From positions 1 through 12,107 of the forward strand of contig JBEKIM010000196.1 in the NCBI GenBank assembly GCA_050011755.1: 12,107 nt of DNA. Reading direction: 5' to 3'. The position numbers and the translations under genes were made by a program. Below, piece after piece: positions 1-7,907 of this stretch; within the stretch, counting starts at the first letter, position 1; each line of letters begins with the position of its first letter. Origin of the DNA: Bog-159 sp050011755 (GTDB taxonomy: Bacteria; Acidobacteriota; Terriglobia; Bryobacterales; Bryobacteraceae). Below the pieces are notes generated by a model that did no database searches, had not been told where the DNA came from, and saw only the letters and a list, made by a program, of their open reading frames with translations.

Positions 1-2
1 CC

Positions 3-473
3 ACGCCTTTGAATATCAACTGGAATATCTGGAATGCGGCCGGCACCACCGCCACCCTCACGCAGTTCGACCAGCCCTCGGCGACTTCCGCCAACACCCA
101 GGATGGGTCGGCCGCCGCCCAGATGACTGGCGTAACCATGAGCAATGGAGGCCAGTTGCTGGCGTCCTACTCAAACGGGCAACAAGCCGTCGTCGGCGAA
201 GTGGCGCTGGCCTCCATCCGCAACCCGCAGACGCTGGTGGCGGTGGGCAGTAATCTCTTTCAGGTCAGCGCCGAGACAGGCGCGCCGGCAGTGGGCGCGC
301 AGGGCACCGGCGGACGCGGCACGATTGTGGGCGGCGCGCTCGAATCCTCAAATGTGGATATCGCCCAAGAGTTAACCGAGTTGATTGTGCTACAAAGCGC
401 CTATCAGGCGAATGCCAAGGTGGTGACCACCGTGGATACGCTCGCCCAGGCCACCACCAACCTGATTACCTAG
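3..473 (+). CDS. flgE: Flagellar hook protein FlgE, C-terminal part (5' end outside window)
   Basis: This is the last 156 residues of the hook subunit, which polymerises outside the cell into the flexible joint between the rod and the filament. The frame is open to the window edge, so the gene starts upstream; the TTG at position 9 is an internal Leu codon, not a start. The visible part has the typical C-terminal FlgE order: an NPQTLVAVGSNLF segment, then SAETGAP, then a glycine-rich GTGGRGTIVGGALE stretch. It ends in the conserved axial-protein helix with SNVDIAQELTELIVLQ and YQANAKVVTTVD, which forms the D0 coiled-coil core. The sequence is rich in Ala, Thr, Gly, Asn and Gln and has no Cys, as usual for axial proteins. 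fliN follows after 10 nt. Other flagellar rod/hook proteins share the C-terminal helix, but the Gly-rich segment and SAETGAP favour FlgE. Confidence 0.9.
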   Translation, partial: TPLNINWNIWNAAGTTATLTQFDQPSATSANTQDGSAAAQMTGVTMSNGGQLLASYSNGQQAVVGEVALASIRNPQTLVAVGSNLFQVSAETGAPAVGAQGTGGRGTIVGGALESSNVDIAQELTELIVLQSAYQANAKVVTTVDTLAQATTNLIT

Positions 474-483
474 AGCTCATGAC

Positions 484-732
484 ATGACGGCCATGGAACA
501 GATCGCCCCGTTCGCCGACGTGCCGGTGGACATTGAGGCCGAGTTGGACCGGCGTATTCTCAGCGTGGCGCAGATCCTGCAGATGGAGCCTGGAAGCCTG
601 ATCGGGATGAAGCGCTCGGCCGGCGAGAACATCGATCTATACGTGGGCGGGACCTTGATTGGATGCGGCGAAATTGTGGTCGTCGAGAACACGCTGGGAG
701 TCCGCATTACGGATTTCATCGGCGATGCATAG
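484..732 (+). CDS. fliN: Short flagellar motor switch protein FliN (SpoA domain only)
   Basis: This 82-residue protein is essentially one SpoA/FliN C-terminal domain (about residues 12-79). It carries the family hallmarks DVPVDIEAELDRR, a central MEPGSLIGMKR segment and the closing strand pair GEIVVVENTLGVRITDFI. FliN forms the base of the cytoplasmic C-ring, where it binds FliM, CheY-P and the export ATPase regulator FliH. It lacks the N-terminal extension of about 50 residues seen in enterobacterial FliN, so it is a minimal version. The start is ATG 484; ATG 493 is in frame and equally possible, and neither has a clear Shine-Dalgarno sequence. It lies 10 nt after flgE, suggesting translational coupling. 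fliL and fliM, often just upstream of fliN, are not present here. A second SpoA protein is encoded at 7904-8764 in the same gene row. Confidence 0.88.
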   Translation: MTAMEQIAPFADVPVDIEAELDRRILSVAQILQMEPGSLIGMKRSAGENIDLYVGGTLIGCGEIVVVENTLGVRITDFIGDA

Positions 733-756
733 AAGCCGCGGTGGAAAAAGGAGTAA

Positions 757-1053
757 ATGGAACCAATCCGGCAAGCGGTGGGAGTAAGCGCGGTGCTGCT
801 GCTACTGGCATCCGCGCTCTGGTGGTTGCGCCGCAAAGGAATCTCCCGCTATCGCGCGCGCGGCTCCCGGAAACACGCTCTCCAGGTAGTGGAGCGGCTG
901 ATGCTGGGCCCTCAGCACTCGCTGCACCTGGTGCGCCTCGCCGGCCGCGGACTGCTGGTGGGGACTTCACCGGCGGGGTGCGCGGTCCTGGAACGCTTCG
1001 ATTGGGCGAGCCTGGAATCGCAGACCTCTCGAACGCCCGTGGAGGGCCGCTGA
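757..1053 (+). CDS. fliO: Flagellar biosynthesis protein FliO
   Basis: This is a 98-residue, single-pass inner-membrane protein. FliO helps assemble or stabilise the FliP ring of the flagellar export gate. One transmembrane helix lies at about residues 8-24 (VGVSAVLLLLASALWW) and is followed by a basic stretch rich in Arg and Lys. The cytoplasmic part has the typical FliO pattern: LQVVERLMLGPQHSLHLVRL, then GRGLLVGTSPAG and a final L-E-R segment. The ATG at 757 is preceded by an AAGGAG at 748-753, only 3 nt from the start, which is close but strong. The stop codon overlaps the fliP start (TGATG). FliO diverges rapidly between species, so the call rests on the topology, the LGPQHSLHLV motif and the position directly before fliP. 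Confidence 0.88.
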   Translation: MEPIRQAVGVSAVLLLLASALWWLRRKGISRYRARGSRKHALQVVERLMLGPQHSLHLVRLAGRGLLVGTSPAGCAVLERFDWASLESQTSRTPVEGR

Positions 1054-1784
1054 TGTCCGGCCGGCTGAGGCACTTGGCAGGACTGGCACTCCTGCTCCAA
1101 TCGGCCGCATGGGCTGCCCCCGCTTCTCAGGGGTGGTACGTCAACGGGAAGACGGGTTCCTTGAGCGCGCCGATGCAGATCGTGCTGCTGCTGACGGGGC
1201 TGACGCTGCTGCCCGCGGCATTGGTTTCGGTGACTCCGTTCCTGCGCACGATCGTGGTGCTGCATTTCCTCCGCCAGGCGCTCGGCACGCAGACCGCGCC
1301 CTCCAACCAGGTGCTGGTCGGCCTGGCGTTGTTTCTGAGCCTGCTGACGATCCAGCCCATGGCGAACCAGATCTATGAACAGGCATGGACTCCCATGCAG
1401 GACGGGCGGATGACGGTCCAGCAAGCCGCGGAGGAGGCCGCCAAGCCACTGCGCCAGTTCTGGCTGCGCTTCGCGCGGGAAAAAGATATCGCCCTGTTCC
1501 TCGAAGTATCGCATGCACCCGCGCCGCGCACGCCGGCCGATGTGGACCTGAAAGTCCTGATCCCGGCCTATATCCTGTCGGAGTTGAAGGCGTCCTTTCA
1601 AATTGGAGCGGTGCTCTACTTGCCCTTCCTGGTCATCGATCTGGTGGTGGCGTCGGTAACTATATCGGTGGGCATGGTCCAGTTGCCGCCGGTGATGATC
1701 TCGGCCCCCTTCAAAATCCTCCTTTTTGTGCTGGTGGATGGGTGGAACCTGGTGGTCGGATCGCTCATGAGAAGCTTCGCCTGA
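1053..1784 (+). CDS. fliP: Flagellar export gate protein FliP
   Basis: This is a 243-residue inner-membrane protein; five copies of FliP form the core of the export gate together with FliQ and FliR. A cleavable signal peptide is visible at residues 1 to about 21, with a basic start, a hydrophobic stretch and an AWAAPA end. Conserved FliP blocks are all present: VTPFLRTIVVLHFLRQALGT, PSNQVLVGLALFL, FWLRFAREKDIALF, LIPAYILSELKASFQIG, the YLPFLVIDLVVASVTIS membrane segment, GMVQLPPVMISAPFK and the closing LVDGWNLVVGSL. The chosen ATG 1053 overlaps the fliO stop by one base and has GGAGGG at 1041-1046, six bases upstream. The same frame is open back to 663, but that extension runs through fliN and fliO and has no family similarity. 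The length is normal. Confidence 0.97.
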   Translation: MSGRLRHLAGLALLLQSAAWAAPASQGWYVNGKTGSLSAPMQIVLLLTGLTLLPAALVSVTPFLRTIVVLHFLRQALGTQTAPSNQVLVGLALFLSLLTIQPMANQIYEQAWTPMQDGRMTVQQAAEEAAKPLRQFWLRFAREKDIALFLEVSHAPAPRTPADVDLKVLIPAYILSELKASFQIGAVLYLPFLVIDLVVASVTISVGMVQLPPVMISAPFKILLFVLVDGWNLVVGSLMRSFA

Positions 1785-1793
1785 GGAGCACGG

Positions 1794-2063
1794 ATGACCA
1801 CCGATACTGTAGTCGAAATTCTACGCCAGGCGCTGCTGGCGGCATTTTGGATTGCGGCGCCGCTCATGGCTATCGCCTTCGCCGCGGGTGTGGCGATCAG
1901 TCTGGCCCAGATTGTGACTTCCATCCAGGACACCGCCTTCAGCACCATCCCCCGGGTGGTCGTGTTTGTGCTCGCGATCCTGCTGCTGATGCCGTTCATG
2001 ATCCAACGCATGGTGGTTTACACCACCGCGCTATTCGGCGACCTGGGGCGTTATGCCCGCTGA
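1794..2063 (+). CDS. fliQ: Flagellar export gate protein FliQ
   Basis: This is an 89-residue protein with two transmembrane helices (about residues 14-36 and 51-75). FliQ subunits pack around FliP and FliR in the export gate. The family pattern is clear: TVVEILRQALLAAFWIAAPL, then AGVAISLAQIVTSIQDTAFS with the conserved Gln of the turn, then TIPRVVVFVLAILLL. GAGGAG at 1783-1788 precedes the ATG by five bases and overlaps the fliP stop. The last 11 bases overlap fliR in another frame. Length is standard. Confidence 0.95.
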   Translation: MTTDTVVEILRQALLAAFWIAAPLMAIAFAAGVAISLAQIVTSIQDTAFSTIPRVVVFVLAILLLMPFMIQRMVVYTTALFGDLGRYAR

Positions 2064-2823
2064 GGTGAGCTTCGGCCTGCCCACGCTTTTCGGGTTTCTC
2101 CTGGTGCTGGCGCGGGTATCCGGCGTCTTCGCGCTGGTGCCATTGCCCGGCTTGCAGAGCGGGCCGCCGCAGGCGCGCATTGTGCTGTCGGTTTGGACCA
2201 CGCTGGCGCTTTTTTCGCGCTGGCCGCGCGGCCCGGCCGCGCCACCGGATGCCCTCGGGATGCTGGTGTGGCTGCTGCCGGAACTCGCCGTGGGAGTTAC
2301 GATCGGCCTGGCCGTGGCATTCCTGCTGGAGGTCTTTTTGCTGGCGGCGCAAATCCTCAGCTTGAACGCCGGATTCAGCTTCGCCCAGACCATCGATCCC
2401 ACCACGCAGGCCGAATCTGGAGTGTTGCTGGTGTTCGGACAATTGGCAGGCGGGATGGTGTTTATCTGCCTGGGTCTGGACAGGGACGTGATTCGCACCC
2501 TGGCTTACAGCTTGGACGCGCATCCGGCCGGCGCCTGGATTACCGGGCCCGCGGCCGAAGCTCTGCTGCGCTTGGGTGGAGATATGCTTGCGCTGGCGGT
2601 CCGCCTGGCGCTGCCGGTGATCGCTCTGCTGGTGCTGGTGGATATTGCGTTGGGATTGCTCGGACGCCTCAATGCCCAGTTGCAACTGCTGACCCTGGCT
2701 TTCCCGATCAAAATGACCGCCGCGCTGGTGCTGCTGGGCGGAATTGCCGCGCTTCTTCCGAGACTGCTCCTGGCTTATGGCGGTGTGGTGTTCGGAACGC
2801 TGCGCCAGGTTTTGCGCTTTTAA
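2053..2823 (+). CDS. fliR: Flagellar export gate protein FliR
   Basis: This 256-residue multi-spanning membrane protein is the single-copy component that completes the FliP5-FliQ4-FliR1 export gate. FliR signs include the N-terminal LVLARVSGVFALVPLPG, the GVTIGLAVAFLLEVFLLAAQ helix, and NAGFSFAQTIDPTTQAESGV, matching the conserved segment in which the family has an M-x-D-P block. The C-terminal half has LPVIALLVLVDIALGLLGRL, an N-A-Q-L-Q segment, and the FPIKMTAALVLLG helix. ATG 2053 lies inside the end of fliQ; the GGGG at 2045-2048 is a weak ribosome site, so fliR probably relies on coupling to fliQ. A GTG at 2065 is an alternative in-frame start that would remove four residues. Confidence 0.94.
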   Translation: MPAEVSFGLPTLFGFLLVLARVSGVFALVPLPGLQSGPPQARIVLSVWTTLALFSRWPRGPAAPPDALGMLVWLLPELAVGVTIGLAVAFLLEVFLLAAQILSLNAGFSFAQTIDPTTQAESGVLLVFGQLAGGMVFICLGLDRDVIRTLAYSLDAHPAGAWITGPAAEALLRLGGDMLALAVRLALPVIALLVLVDIALGLLGRLNAQLQLLTLAFPIKMTAALVLLGGIAALLPRLLLAYGGVVFGTLRQVLRF

Positions 2824-2827
2824 GGAG
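2824..2827 (+). promoter_or_regulatory. Ribosome binding site fixing the GTG start of flhB
   Basis: GGAG directly follows the fliR stop TAA and stands 8 nt before a GTG at 2836. The FlhB family N-terminus begins at that GTG (MADNGQRTEEPTAKRL), so this site supports the non-ATG start. Confidence 0.7.
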
Positions 2828-2835
2828 AGCGAGCC

Positions 2836-3897
2836 GTGGCCGACAACGGTCAGAGAACCGAAGAGCCTACCGCCAAGCGCCTGGACAAAGCGCGACGGGA
2901 AGGACAGTTCCCCACCGCGCGCCAGTTTGTCTCAGCCTTGCAATTCCTGGCATTTGTGGCATTGCTCGACGCCTGGGGTGGTGAGTGGTTCGGCGAATTG
3001 CGCCGGCTGATGCGGCTGGCGTTGGCGGCCGCCTTCTCCAGGCAACCGGAGGCGCAGGTGGTGGAGATCAGCCGCTACCTGCTGATGAGCGTGCTGCGGC
3101 TGCTGGCGCCCGCCGCGGGCGTGCTGCTGGCGGTTACCCTCGCCGTGCAATTGATCGCCACGCAGCTCGGGGTGAGCCTGAAGAAACTGGCGCCCGATCT
3201 GCAACGATTGAATCCGCTCTCCCGGCTGCGCGAGTTGCCACGCCAAAATCTGCCGGCGCTGCTGCGGGCGGCAATCATGCTCCCGCTGTTCGGATTGGCG
3301 GTCTACGGAATCATCCGCGACAACCTGTTCGCTTATATGGCTCTGCCTTTCCAGGGTGTCGAATCGGGCTTCCGCCAGGTATGCGGGTCGTTGGGCACGC
3401 TGCTGTGGAAAGCCTGTGGCGTCTTCATGGTTTTCGGCGCGGTAGACCTCTTCCGCCAACGCCGCCGCTACCGCAAGGACCTGCGCATGAGCAAGCAGGA
3501 GATTCGCGATGAGTTCAAGGAGACCGAAGGCAACCCACAAATGAAGGCGCGCATTCGCCGCATACAACGAGACCGGCTGCGGCACCAGATGATGAAAGAA
3601 GTTCCCAAAGCCACCGCCGTGATCGTCAATCCCACACATTACGCGGTGGCGTTGCGCTATGCCATGGATTCGATGGCCACACCTGTGGTGGTAGCCAAGG
3701 GGAAGAATTATCTGGCTCTGCGCATTCGCCAGCGGGCTGTGGAGCACCAGGTTCCGATTGTCGAGAATCCGCCGCTGGCGCAAGCGCTTTACGGATCTGT
3801 GGACGTCGGGCAGGAGATCCCCGCCCATCTGTATCGCGCGGTGGCGGAAATCCTGGCCTATGTTTTCAAACTCATGAACGGCCGATTACCTGGTTAA
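2836..3897 (+). CDS. flhB: Flagellar export switch protein FlhB
   Basis: This is a 353-residue inner-membrane protein that switches export specificity from rod/hook to filament substrates. The N-terminus has the family signature RTEEPTAKRLDKARREGQ. A membrane part with about four helices follows, then a strongly basic cytoplasmic linker (FRQRRRYRKDLRMSKQEI, and DEFKETEGNPQMKARIRR). The autocleavage motif NPTH lies at residues 265-268 in the context VIVNPTHYAVALRY; in known FlhB the protein cuts itself between Asn and Pro, and all the residues needed are present. The C-terminal domain continues with VVAKGKNYLALRIR, then VENPPLAQALY and VGQEIPAHLYRAVAEILAYV. The start is GTG 2836. The flhA start is 33 nt downstream. 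Confidence 0.97.
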   Translation: MADNGQRTEEPTAKRLDKARREGQFPTARQFVSALQFLAFVALLDAWGGEWFGELRRLMRLALAAAFSRQPEAQVVEISRYLLMSVLRLLAPAAGVLLAVTLAVQLIATQLGVSLKKLAPDLQRLNPLSRLRELPRQNLPALLRAAIMLPLFGLAVYGIIRDNLFAYMALPFQGVESGFRQVCGSLGTLLWKACGVFMVFGAVDLFRQRRRYRKDLRMSKQEIRDEFKETEGNPQMKARIRRIQRDRLRHQMMKEVPKATAVIVNPTHYAVALRYAMDSMATPVVVAKGKNYLALRIRQRAVEHQVPIVENPPLAQALYGSVDVGQEIPAHLYRAVAEILAYVFKLMNGRLPG

Positions 3898-3930
3898 GGA
3901 CAAGGGCGGCGGCATCGGGAGACAGGCGGA

Positions 3931-6003
3931 ATGGCGGAAGCAGCAGCGGCGGCCAAAACGGGTTGGAAACCTCTGGAGCTCTTTGCCGGGGGGGAAGCCG
4001 CTGAACTCGGCGTGCCGGTGGCCGTGCTTGCCATCGTGATGGCTCTCATCACTCCCCTGCCCTCTTTTCTATTGGATCTGCTGCTGGTGGTAGACATCAT
4101 GATGTCGGTAATCGTCATGATGGTCGCCATGTACATTACGCGCCCCTCCGACTTTAACGTCTTTCCCACTACGCTGCTGTTATTGACGCTATACAGGCTG
4201 GCCCTGAACGTTTCGTCGGCGCGGTTGATCCTGCTCAACGGCAACACGGGCACCTCCGCCGCCGGGCACGTGATCGAAGCCTTCGGCAGCTTTGTGGTAG
4301 GCGGCAACTACATCATCGGCACGGTGATCTTCCTGGTGCTGATTGCCATCCAGTATGTGGTCATCAATCACGGCGCGGTGCGCATCTCGGAAGTCACTGC
4401 GCGCTTCACCCTGGACGCTCTGCCGGGTAAGCAGATGTCCATCGATTCGGATCTGAGTTCCGGACTGATCGACGAGTCCGAAGCGCGCCGGCGCCGCAAG
4501 CAGCTGGCGGCCGAAGCGGAGTTCTATGGTGCCATGGACGGCGCTTCCCGCTTCACCCAGCGCGATGCGGTGGCCAGCATCCTGATTACCGGCATCAATA
4601 TCGTTGCAGGATTTCTGATCGGAGTCTTGCAGCACGGCATGGAACTCCGCCACGCGCTGGAGACCTATACGGTGCTCACCATCGGCGACGGTCTGGTGAC
4701 GGTGGTGCCGGCGCTTATGATCTCGGTGTCGGGAGGGTTGATCATCACGCGCTCCGGCTCGGACGTTCGGCTGGGAACGGATTTCCGCAAGCAGATCTTC
4801 GGCAGCCCGCAGCCCCTGCTGCTGGCGAGCGGTGTGCTGATCGTGCTGGCATGCCTGCCGGGCATGCCGGGAATCCCATTCCTGTTGTTGGGCCTGGGGC
4901 TTGGCGCCGGGAGCTGGCGCATGCGCTCGCGGCCGCCGTCGACAGGCCAAACGCCGAGCGTGGCCAAACCGGCCCGCGAGAATCTGGAGGGGTTGCTCAA
5001 GGTCGAACCCCTGGCAATCGAGGTCGGGCTGGGCCTGGTCAAAATGGTGGAGGGAGGCCAGAACTCCCCGCTGCTGAAGCGTATATCGGGAATCCGGCGG
5101 CAACTGGCGGCGGATGTAGGCTACCTCCTGCCTCCGGTCCGGGTAGCGGATAATCTGGCCCTGCGCGCCCGGGAATACGCGATCTCGCTGAAGGGCGCCG
5201 AGATCGCCCGCTACGAGTTGCCCCAGGGCTGCCAGTTAGCCATTCCCTCGGGACGTAGTGCGGTCGCGCTGGAAGGCATAGCCACCCGCGAACCGGCCTT
5301 CGGATTGGCGGCGTGGTGGATCCCAGAACCGCGCGCCGAGCAAGCCCGTGCGGCCGGATATACGCTGGTTGACGCGGTCAGCGTGCTGGGCACGCACATT
5401 GCAGAGTTGGCCCGGCGCTATGCGCACGAGTTGTTTTCCCGCCAGGATGCCAAGAAGGTGCTGGACCTGGTAGCTGTCGATCAGCCCAAGTTAGTCGAGG
5501 ACCTGGTGCCCAAACAGCTTCCGCTCTCGGTGGTCCAGCGAGTACTACAAAACCTGCTGCGCGAAAGGGTGTCCATCCGCGATACCGGCTCGATTCTGGA
5601 GGCGCTCGGCGAGGCGGCGCTATCTACACGCAACCTGGTGCTGCTCACCGAGTTCGCCCGGCAGGCGATCCGGCGTACAGTGGTCAAGCGCTACCTGGAC
5701 GCGGCCGGCAACCTGCCCGCCTACTTTGTAGATGTTTCTATCGAGCAGGCTGTGGAATCCGCGGTACAGCATGGCGAGCAAAACAGCCACCTGGGGATGG
5801 CGCCCCAGACCATCCGGGAGATCCTGGAGCGAATCCAGCGCAAGGCCGGAAGCCTGGAGGGGCCGGCGGCGGCGGTAACCAGCGCCGGCGCCCGGTATTT
5901 TCTTCGGCAAATCGTGGAGCCCACCCTGCCGAATCTATTCTTCCTTTCACACAACGAGATTCCGGCCGGCGTGAAGGTGATTTCGCTGGGGAGCATTCAA
6001 TAA
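3931..6003 (+). CDS. flhA: Flagellar export protein FlhA
   Basis: This 690-residue FHIPEP-family protein forms the nonameric export-gate ring and links proton flow to protein export. The N-terminal membrane region (about residues 20-328, several helices) contains the conserved blocks PSDFNVFPTTLLLLTLYRLA, AGHVIEAFGSFVVGGNYIIG and VRISEVTARFTLDALPGKQM, followed by IDSDLSSGLIDE. A basic, Pro/Ser-rich linker (about 330-352) leads to the cytoplasmic domain (about 356-690), beginning LLKVEPLAIEVGLGLV. It carries the chaperone-substrate docking region (DAVSVLGTHIAELARRYAHE, then LVPKQLPLSVVQRVLQNLL) and ends in the typical FFLSHNEIPAGVKVISLG. GGGAG at 3917-3921 gives a good ribosome site 9 nt before the ATG. 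Length matches the family, and nothing appears missing. Confidence 0.97.
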   Translation: MAEAAAAAKTGWKPLELFAGGEAAELGVPVAVLAIVMALITPLPSFLLDLLLVVDIMMSVIVMMVAMYITRPSDFNVFPTTLLLLTLYRLALNVSSARLILLNGNTGTSAAGHVIEAFGSFVVGGNYIIGTVIFLVLIAIQYVVINHGAVRISEVTARFTLDALPGKQMSIDSDLSSGLIDESEARRRRKQLAAEAEFYGAMDGASRFTQRDAVASILITGINIVAGFLIGVLQHGMELRHALETYTVLTIGDGLVTVVPALMISVSGGLIITRSGSDVRLGTDFRKQIFGSPQPLLLASGVLIVLACLPGMPGIPFLLLGLGLGAGSWRMRSRPPSTGQTPSVAKPARENLEGLLKVEPLAIEVGLGLVKMVEGGQNSPLLKRISGIRRQLAADVGYLLPPVRVADNLALRAREYAISLKGAEIARYELPQGCQLAIPSGRSAVALEGIATREPAFGLAAWWIPEPRAEQARAAGYTLVDAVSVLGTHIAELARRYAHELFSRQDAKKVLDLVAVDQPKLVEDLVPKQLPLSVVQRVLQNLLRERVSIRDTGSILEALGEAALSTRNLVLLTEFARQAIRRTVVKRYLDAAGNLPAYFVDVSIEQAVESAVQHGEQNSHLGMAPQTIREILERIQRKAGSLEGPAAAVTSAGARYFLRQIVEPTLPNLFFLSHNEIPAGVKVISLGSIQ

Positions 6004-6013
6004 AGAGAGAGAT

Positions 6014-7120
6014 ATGCGAATCAAATCGTTCTATGCGAACACGGTGGAAGGAGCGGTAGCTCTGGCGCGCCGCGAGATGGGCGTGGAAGCCATGCTGGTT
6101 GAGTCCCGCAAAGCTCCGCTCGAGGCGCGCCACCTGGGGGAATACGAAGTGGTGTGTGCATTGGTGCCGGAGGCGGAAGCCGCGAAGCCGGCATCAAGTC
6201 CGGCCGCAGAAGAACCCGGGGCAGAGGGGGAGCGGCTGGCGCGCGAGATGGCCGAGATGCGCAGGCAACTGGAGGTCATGGGCAAGACGATTACCCGGTC
6301 GGCCTGGAGCGGTACGCGTTGGCCGAATCCGGAAATGTCGGAATGGCATGCCCGGCTGATGTCTACCGATATGGAGGGCGACCTGGTGTGTCAAATACTG
6401 GACGCGGCCGAGCGTCGAGCCACGCCCGAACCGGGCAGCCTGGAAGGCGCCGTGACGGCGGAGATCGAGCAGCGCATTCTCGCAACGGACACTTTGGCAG
6501 CGGTGCATGCGCCGCCGGGAGTGGCGCTGGCCGGTCCCCCGGGCGCCGGCAAGACAACCATGCTCGCCAAGCTGGCCGTGGCGTGCGGCCTGACGGCACG
6601 GCGGCCGCTGACTTTCGTGTCGATGGATGATTTTCGGGTCGCGGGAGCCGACCAGTTACGCTCCTATGCCGCCATTCTGGGCGCCGGCTTCCAGGCGCTG
6701 GACAGTGTGGGCGCGCTGGCGCAGGCGCTCGATGAATATCGCGGGAAAAGGCTGGTGCTGATCGATACTCCAGGCTACGGTCCACGCGACCTCGATCGGG
6801 CGGCGGATCTGGCCCGCTTTCTGTCCAACCGGCCGGACATCGCGACCCATCTGGTCCTAACGGCTTCCATGAAATCCGCCGATTTAACCCTCGTGGCGGA
6901 ACGCTTCGGAATCTTCCATCCGTCCAGCCTGCTTTTCACCAGGCTCGACGAGACGGCCTGCTTCGGCACAGCATTCTCACTATCCGTGCGGATGGGAATA
7001 CCGATCTCGTTCCTGGGAACCGGGCAGGAAATTCCGGACGACCTCGTCCCCGCCACCAAAGAACGCATTTTGGATTTGGTCTGGCCTTGGGCTCCGGGCG
7101 CCAAACGGTTAGCCGCATGA
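6014..7120 (+). CDS. flhF: Flagellar SRP-like GTPase FlhF
   Basis: This 368-residue cytoplasmic GTPase of the SRP/FtsY/FlhF class sets the place, and with FlhG the number, of flagella. The B-domain at residues 1-58 starts MRIKSFYANTVEGAVALARR and includes MLVESRKAP. An Ala/Glu-rich linker and a helical N-domain follow. The G domain has a P-loop GPPGAGKTT at 174-182 (Lys180), the SRP-type switch DDFRVAGADQL with Asp206 and Arg208, DTPG at 251-254, and TRLDE at 309-313 in place of the usual T-K-L-D base-recognition motif. It ends with the closing GIPISFLGTGQEIPDDL loop. A purine-rich AAAGAGAGAG precedes the ATG. The next gene is fliA, not the expected partner flhG. Confidence 0.95.
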   Translation: MRIKSFYANTVEGAVALARREMGVEAMLVESRKAPLEARHLGEYEVVCALVPEAEAAKPASSPAAEEPGAEGERLAREMAEMRRQLEVMGKTITRSAWSGTRWPNPEMSEWHARLMSTDMEGDLVCQILDAAERRATPEPGSLEGAVTAEIEQRILATDTLAAVHAPPGVALAGPPGAGKTTMLAKLAVACGLTARRPLTFVSMDDFRVAGADQLRSYAAILGAGFQALDSVGALAQALDEYRGKRLVLIDTPGYGPRDLDRAADLARFLSNRPDIATHLVLTASMKSADLTLVAERFGIFHPSSLLFTRLDETACFGTAFSLSVRMGIPISFLGTGQEIPDDLVPATKERILDLVWPWAPGAKRLAA

Positions 7121-7142
7121 GAGGGATTGCGTAAGACTCGCC

Positions 7143-7907
7143 ATGTCCAACCCTTACGACGGCCCGGAGTCGGCAGAGGCGCACGCCGAGGAACGCGAGC
7201 GCCTGATCCTTGAGCATTTGCCGCAAGTCCGGCTGATTGCCCGACGCATCCGCGACCGCCTGCCGGAAAATGTGAGCATCGAAGACCTGGTGTCGGCCGG
7301 TATCGTCGGACTGATCGCGGCGGTGGACCAGTACGATCCCGCGCACAACGTCAAATTGAAAACCTATGCCGAACACAGGATCAGGGGCGCCATCCTGGAC
7401 AGCCTGCGCGGTCTTGACTGGGCGCCCCGGCAAAGGCGTAAGAAATCCAAGCAGATCGAATTCGCTATCTCGCGCGCCGAGCAAAGACTGCGCCGGATTC
7501 CGGCGGAAGACGAGATCGCCGCAGAGATGGGTCTGCCCCTCGAAGAGTATCATCGCTGGCTGGTAGAGGTGCAGGGTCTCAATATCGGCAGCCTGGAATA
7601 CACCTCGGAGAACGGCGAGGGGAAAGGTCTGCTCGAATACCTGAGCGACGACCAGGACCAGCTTCCGTCTCGCGTGTTGGAGCGCTCCCAGCTCGAACAA
7701 CTGCTGTCCGAGGCCATTCGGCGAATGCCGCCGATGGAGCGGACCGTATTGGGGCTCTATTATCTTGAAGAGCTGACGTTGCGAGAGATTGCGCAAGTTG
7801 TCGACCTGCACGAATCGCGCATCTCTCACCTCAAATCGCAAGCCATCCTGCGGCTGCGGGCGGATATCGAAAAAGTATGGCCTAGCCAGGCGGGAGGTGT
7901 GGTTTGA
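7143..7907 (+). CDS. fliA: Flagellar sigma factor sigma-28 (FliA/WhiG type)
   Basis: This 254-residue sigma-70-family group 3 factor directs RNA polymerase to late flagellar and chemotaxis promoters. Region 2 (about residues 20-92) contains SIEDLVSAGIVGLIAAVDQY and the sigma-28 signature RGAILDSLRGLDWAPR. Region 3 (about 97-150) has AEQRLRRIPAEDEIAAEMGL. Region 4 (about 184-244) has RMPPMERTVLGLYYLEELTL and the helix-turn-helix LREIAQVVDLHESRISHLKS. The ATG at 7143 has only a weak AAGA upstream, and no other in-frame start exists between the flhF stop and this codon. Its last four bases overlap the next gene (TTGA). In many bacteria an anti-sigma factor FlgM holds this protein inactive until hook completion; none is encoded in the window. 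Confidence 0.96.
   Translation: MSNPYDGPESAEAHAEERERLILEHLPQVRLIARRIRDRLPENVSIEDLVSAGIVGLIAAVDQYDPAHNVKLKTYAEHRIRGAILDSLRGLDWAPRQRRKKSKQIEFAISRAEQRLRRIPAEDEIAAEMGLPLEEYHRWLVEVQGLNIGSLEYTSENGEGKGLLEYLSDDQDQLPSRVLERSQLEQLLSEAIRRMPPMERTVLGLYYLEELTLREIAQVVDLHESRISHLKSQAILRLRADIEKVWPSQAGGVV
7892..7897 (+). promoter_or_regulatory. Strong ribosome binding site deciding a TTG start
   Basis: GGGAGG near the end of fliA stands 6 nt before the TTG at 7904. No ATG or GTG is available nearby in that frame. The TTG overlaps the fliA stop as TTGA, a usual coupled-translation arrangement, so this site supports the unusual start codon. Confidence 0.7.

Noticed and set aside
663..1052. Upstream in-frame extension of fliP
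   Set aside because: The frame is open but runs through fliN and fliO in another frame and has no FliP-like sequence. The signal peptide and the good ribosome site place the start at 1053.
2932..3828. Long open frame on the minus strand, opposite flhB
   Set aside because: The product is rich in Gln, Arg and His with no recognisable domain, typical of the antisense of GC-rich coding DNA. The + strand holds an unmistakable FlhB.
4189..5103. Long open frame on the minus strand, opposite flhA
   Set aside because: Composition is that of an antisense shadow (Gln, Arg, His, Asp-rich), and the + strand carries highly conserved FlhA motifs across the whole stretch.
6936..7841. Long open frame on the minus strand, opposite the flhF end and fliA
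   Set aside because: It spans the antisense of two well-supported genes, has no recognisable motif and no credible ribosome site was noticed.
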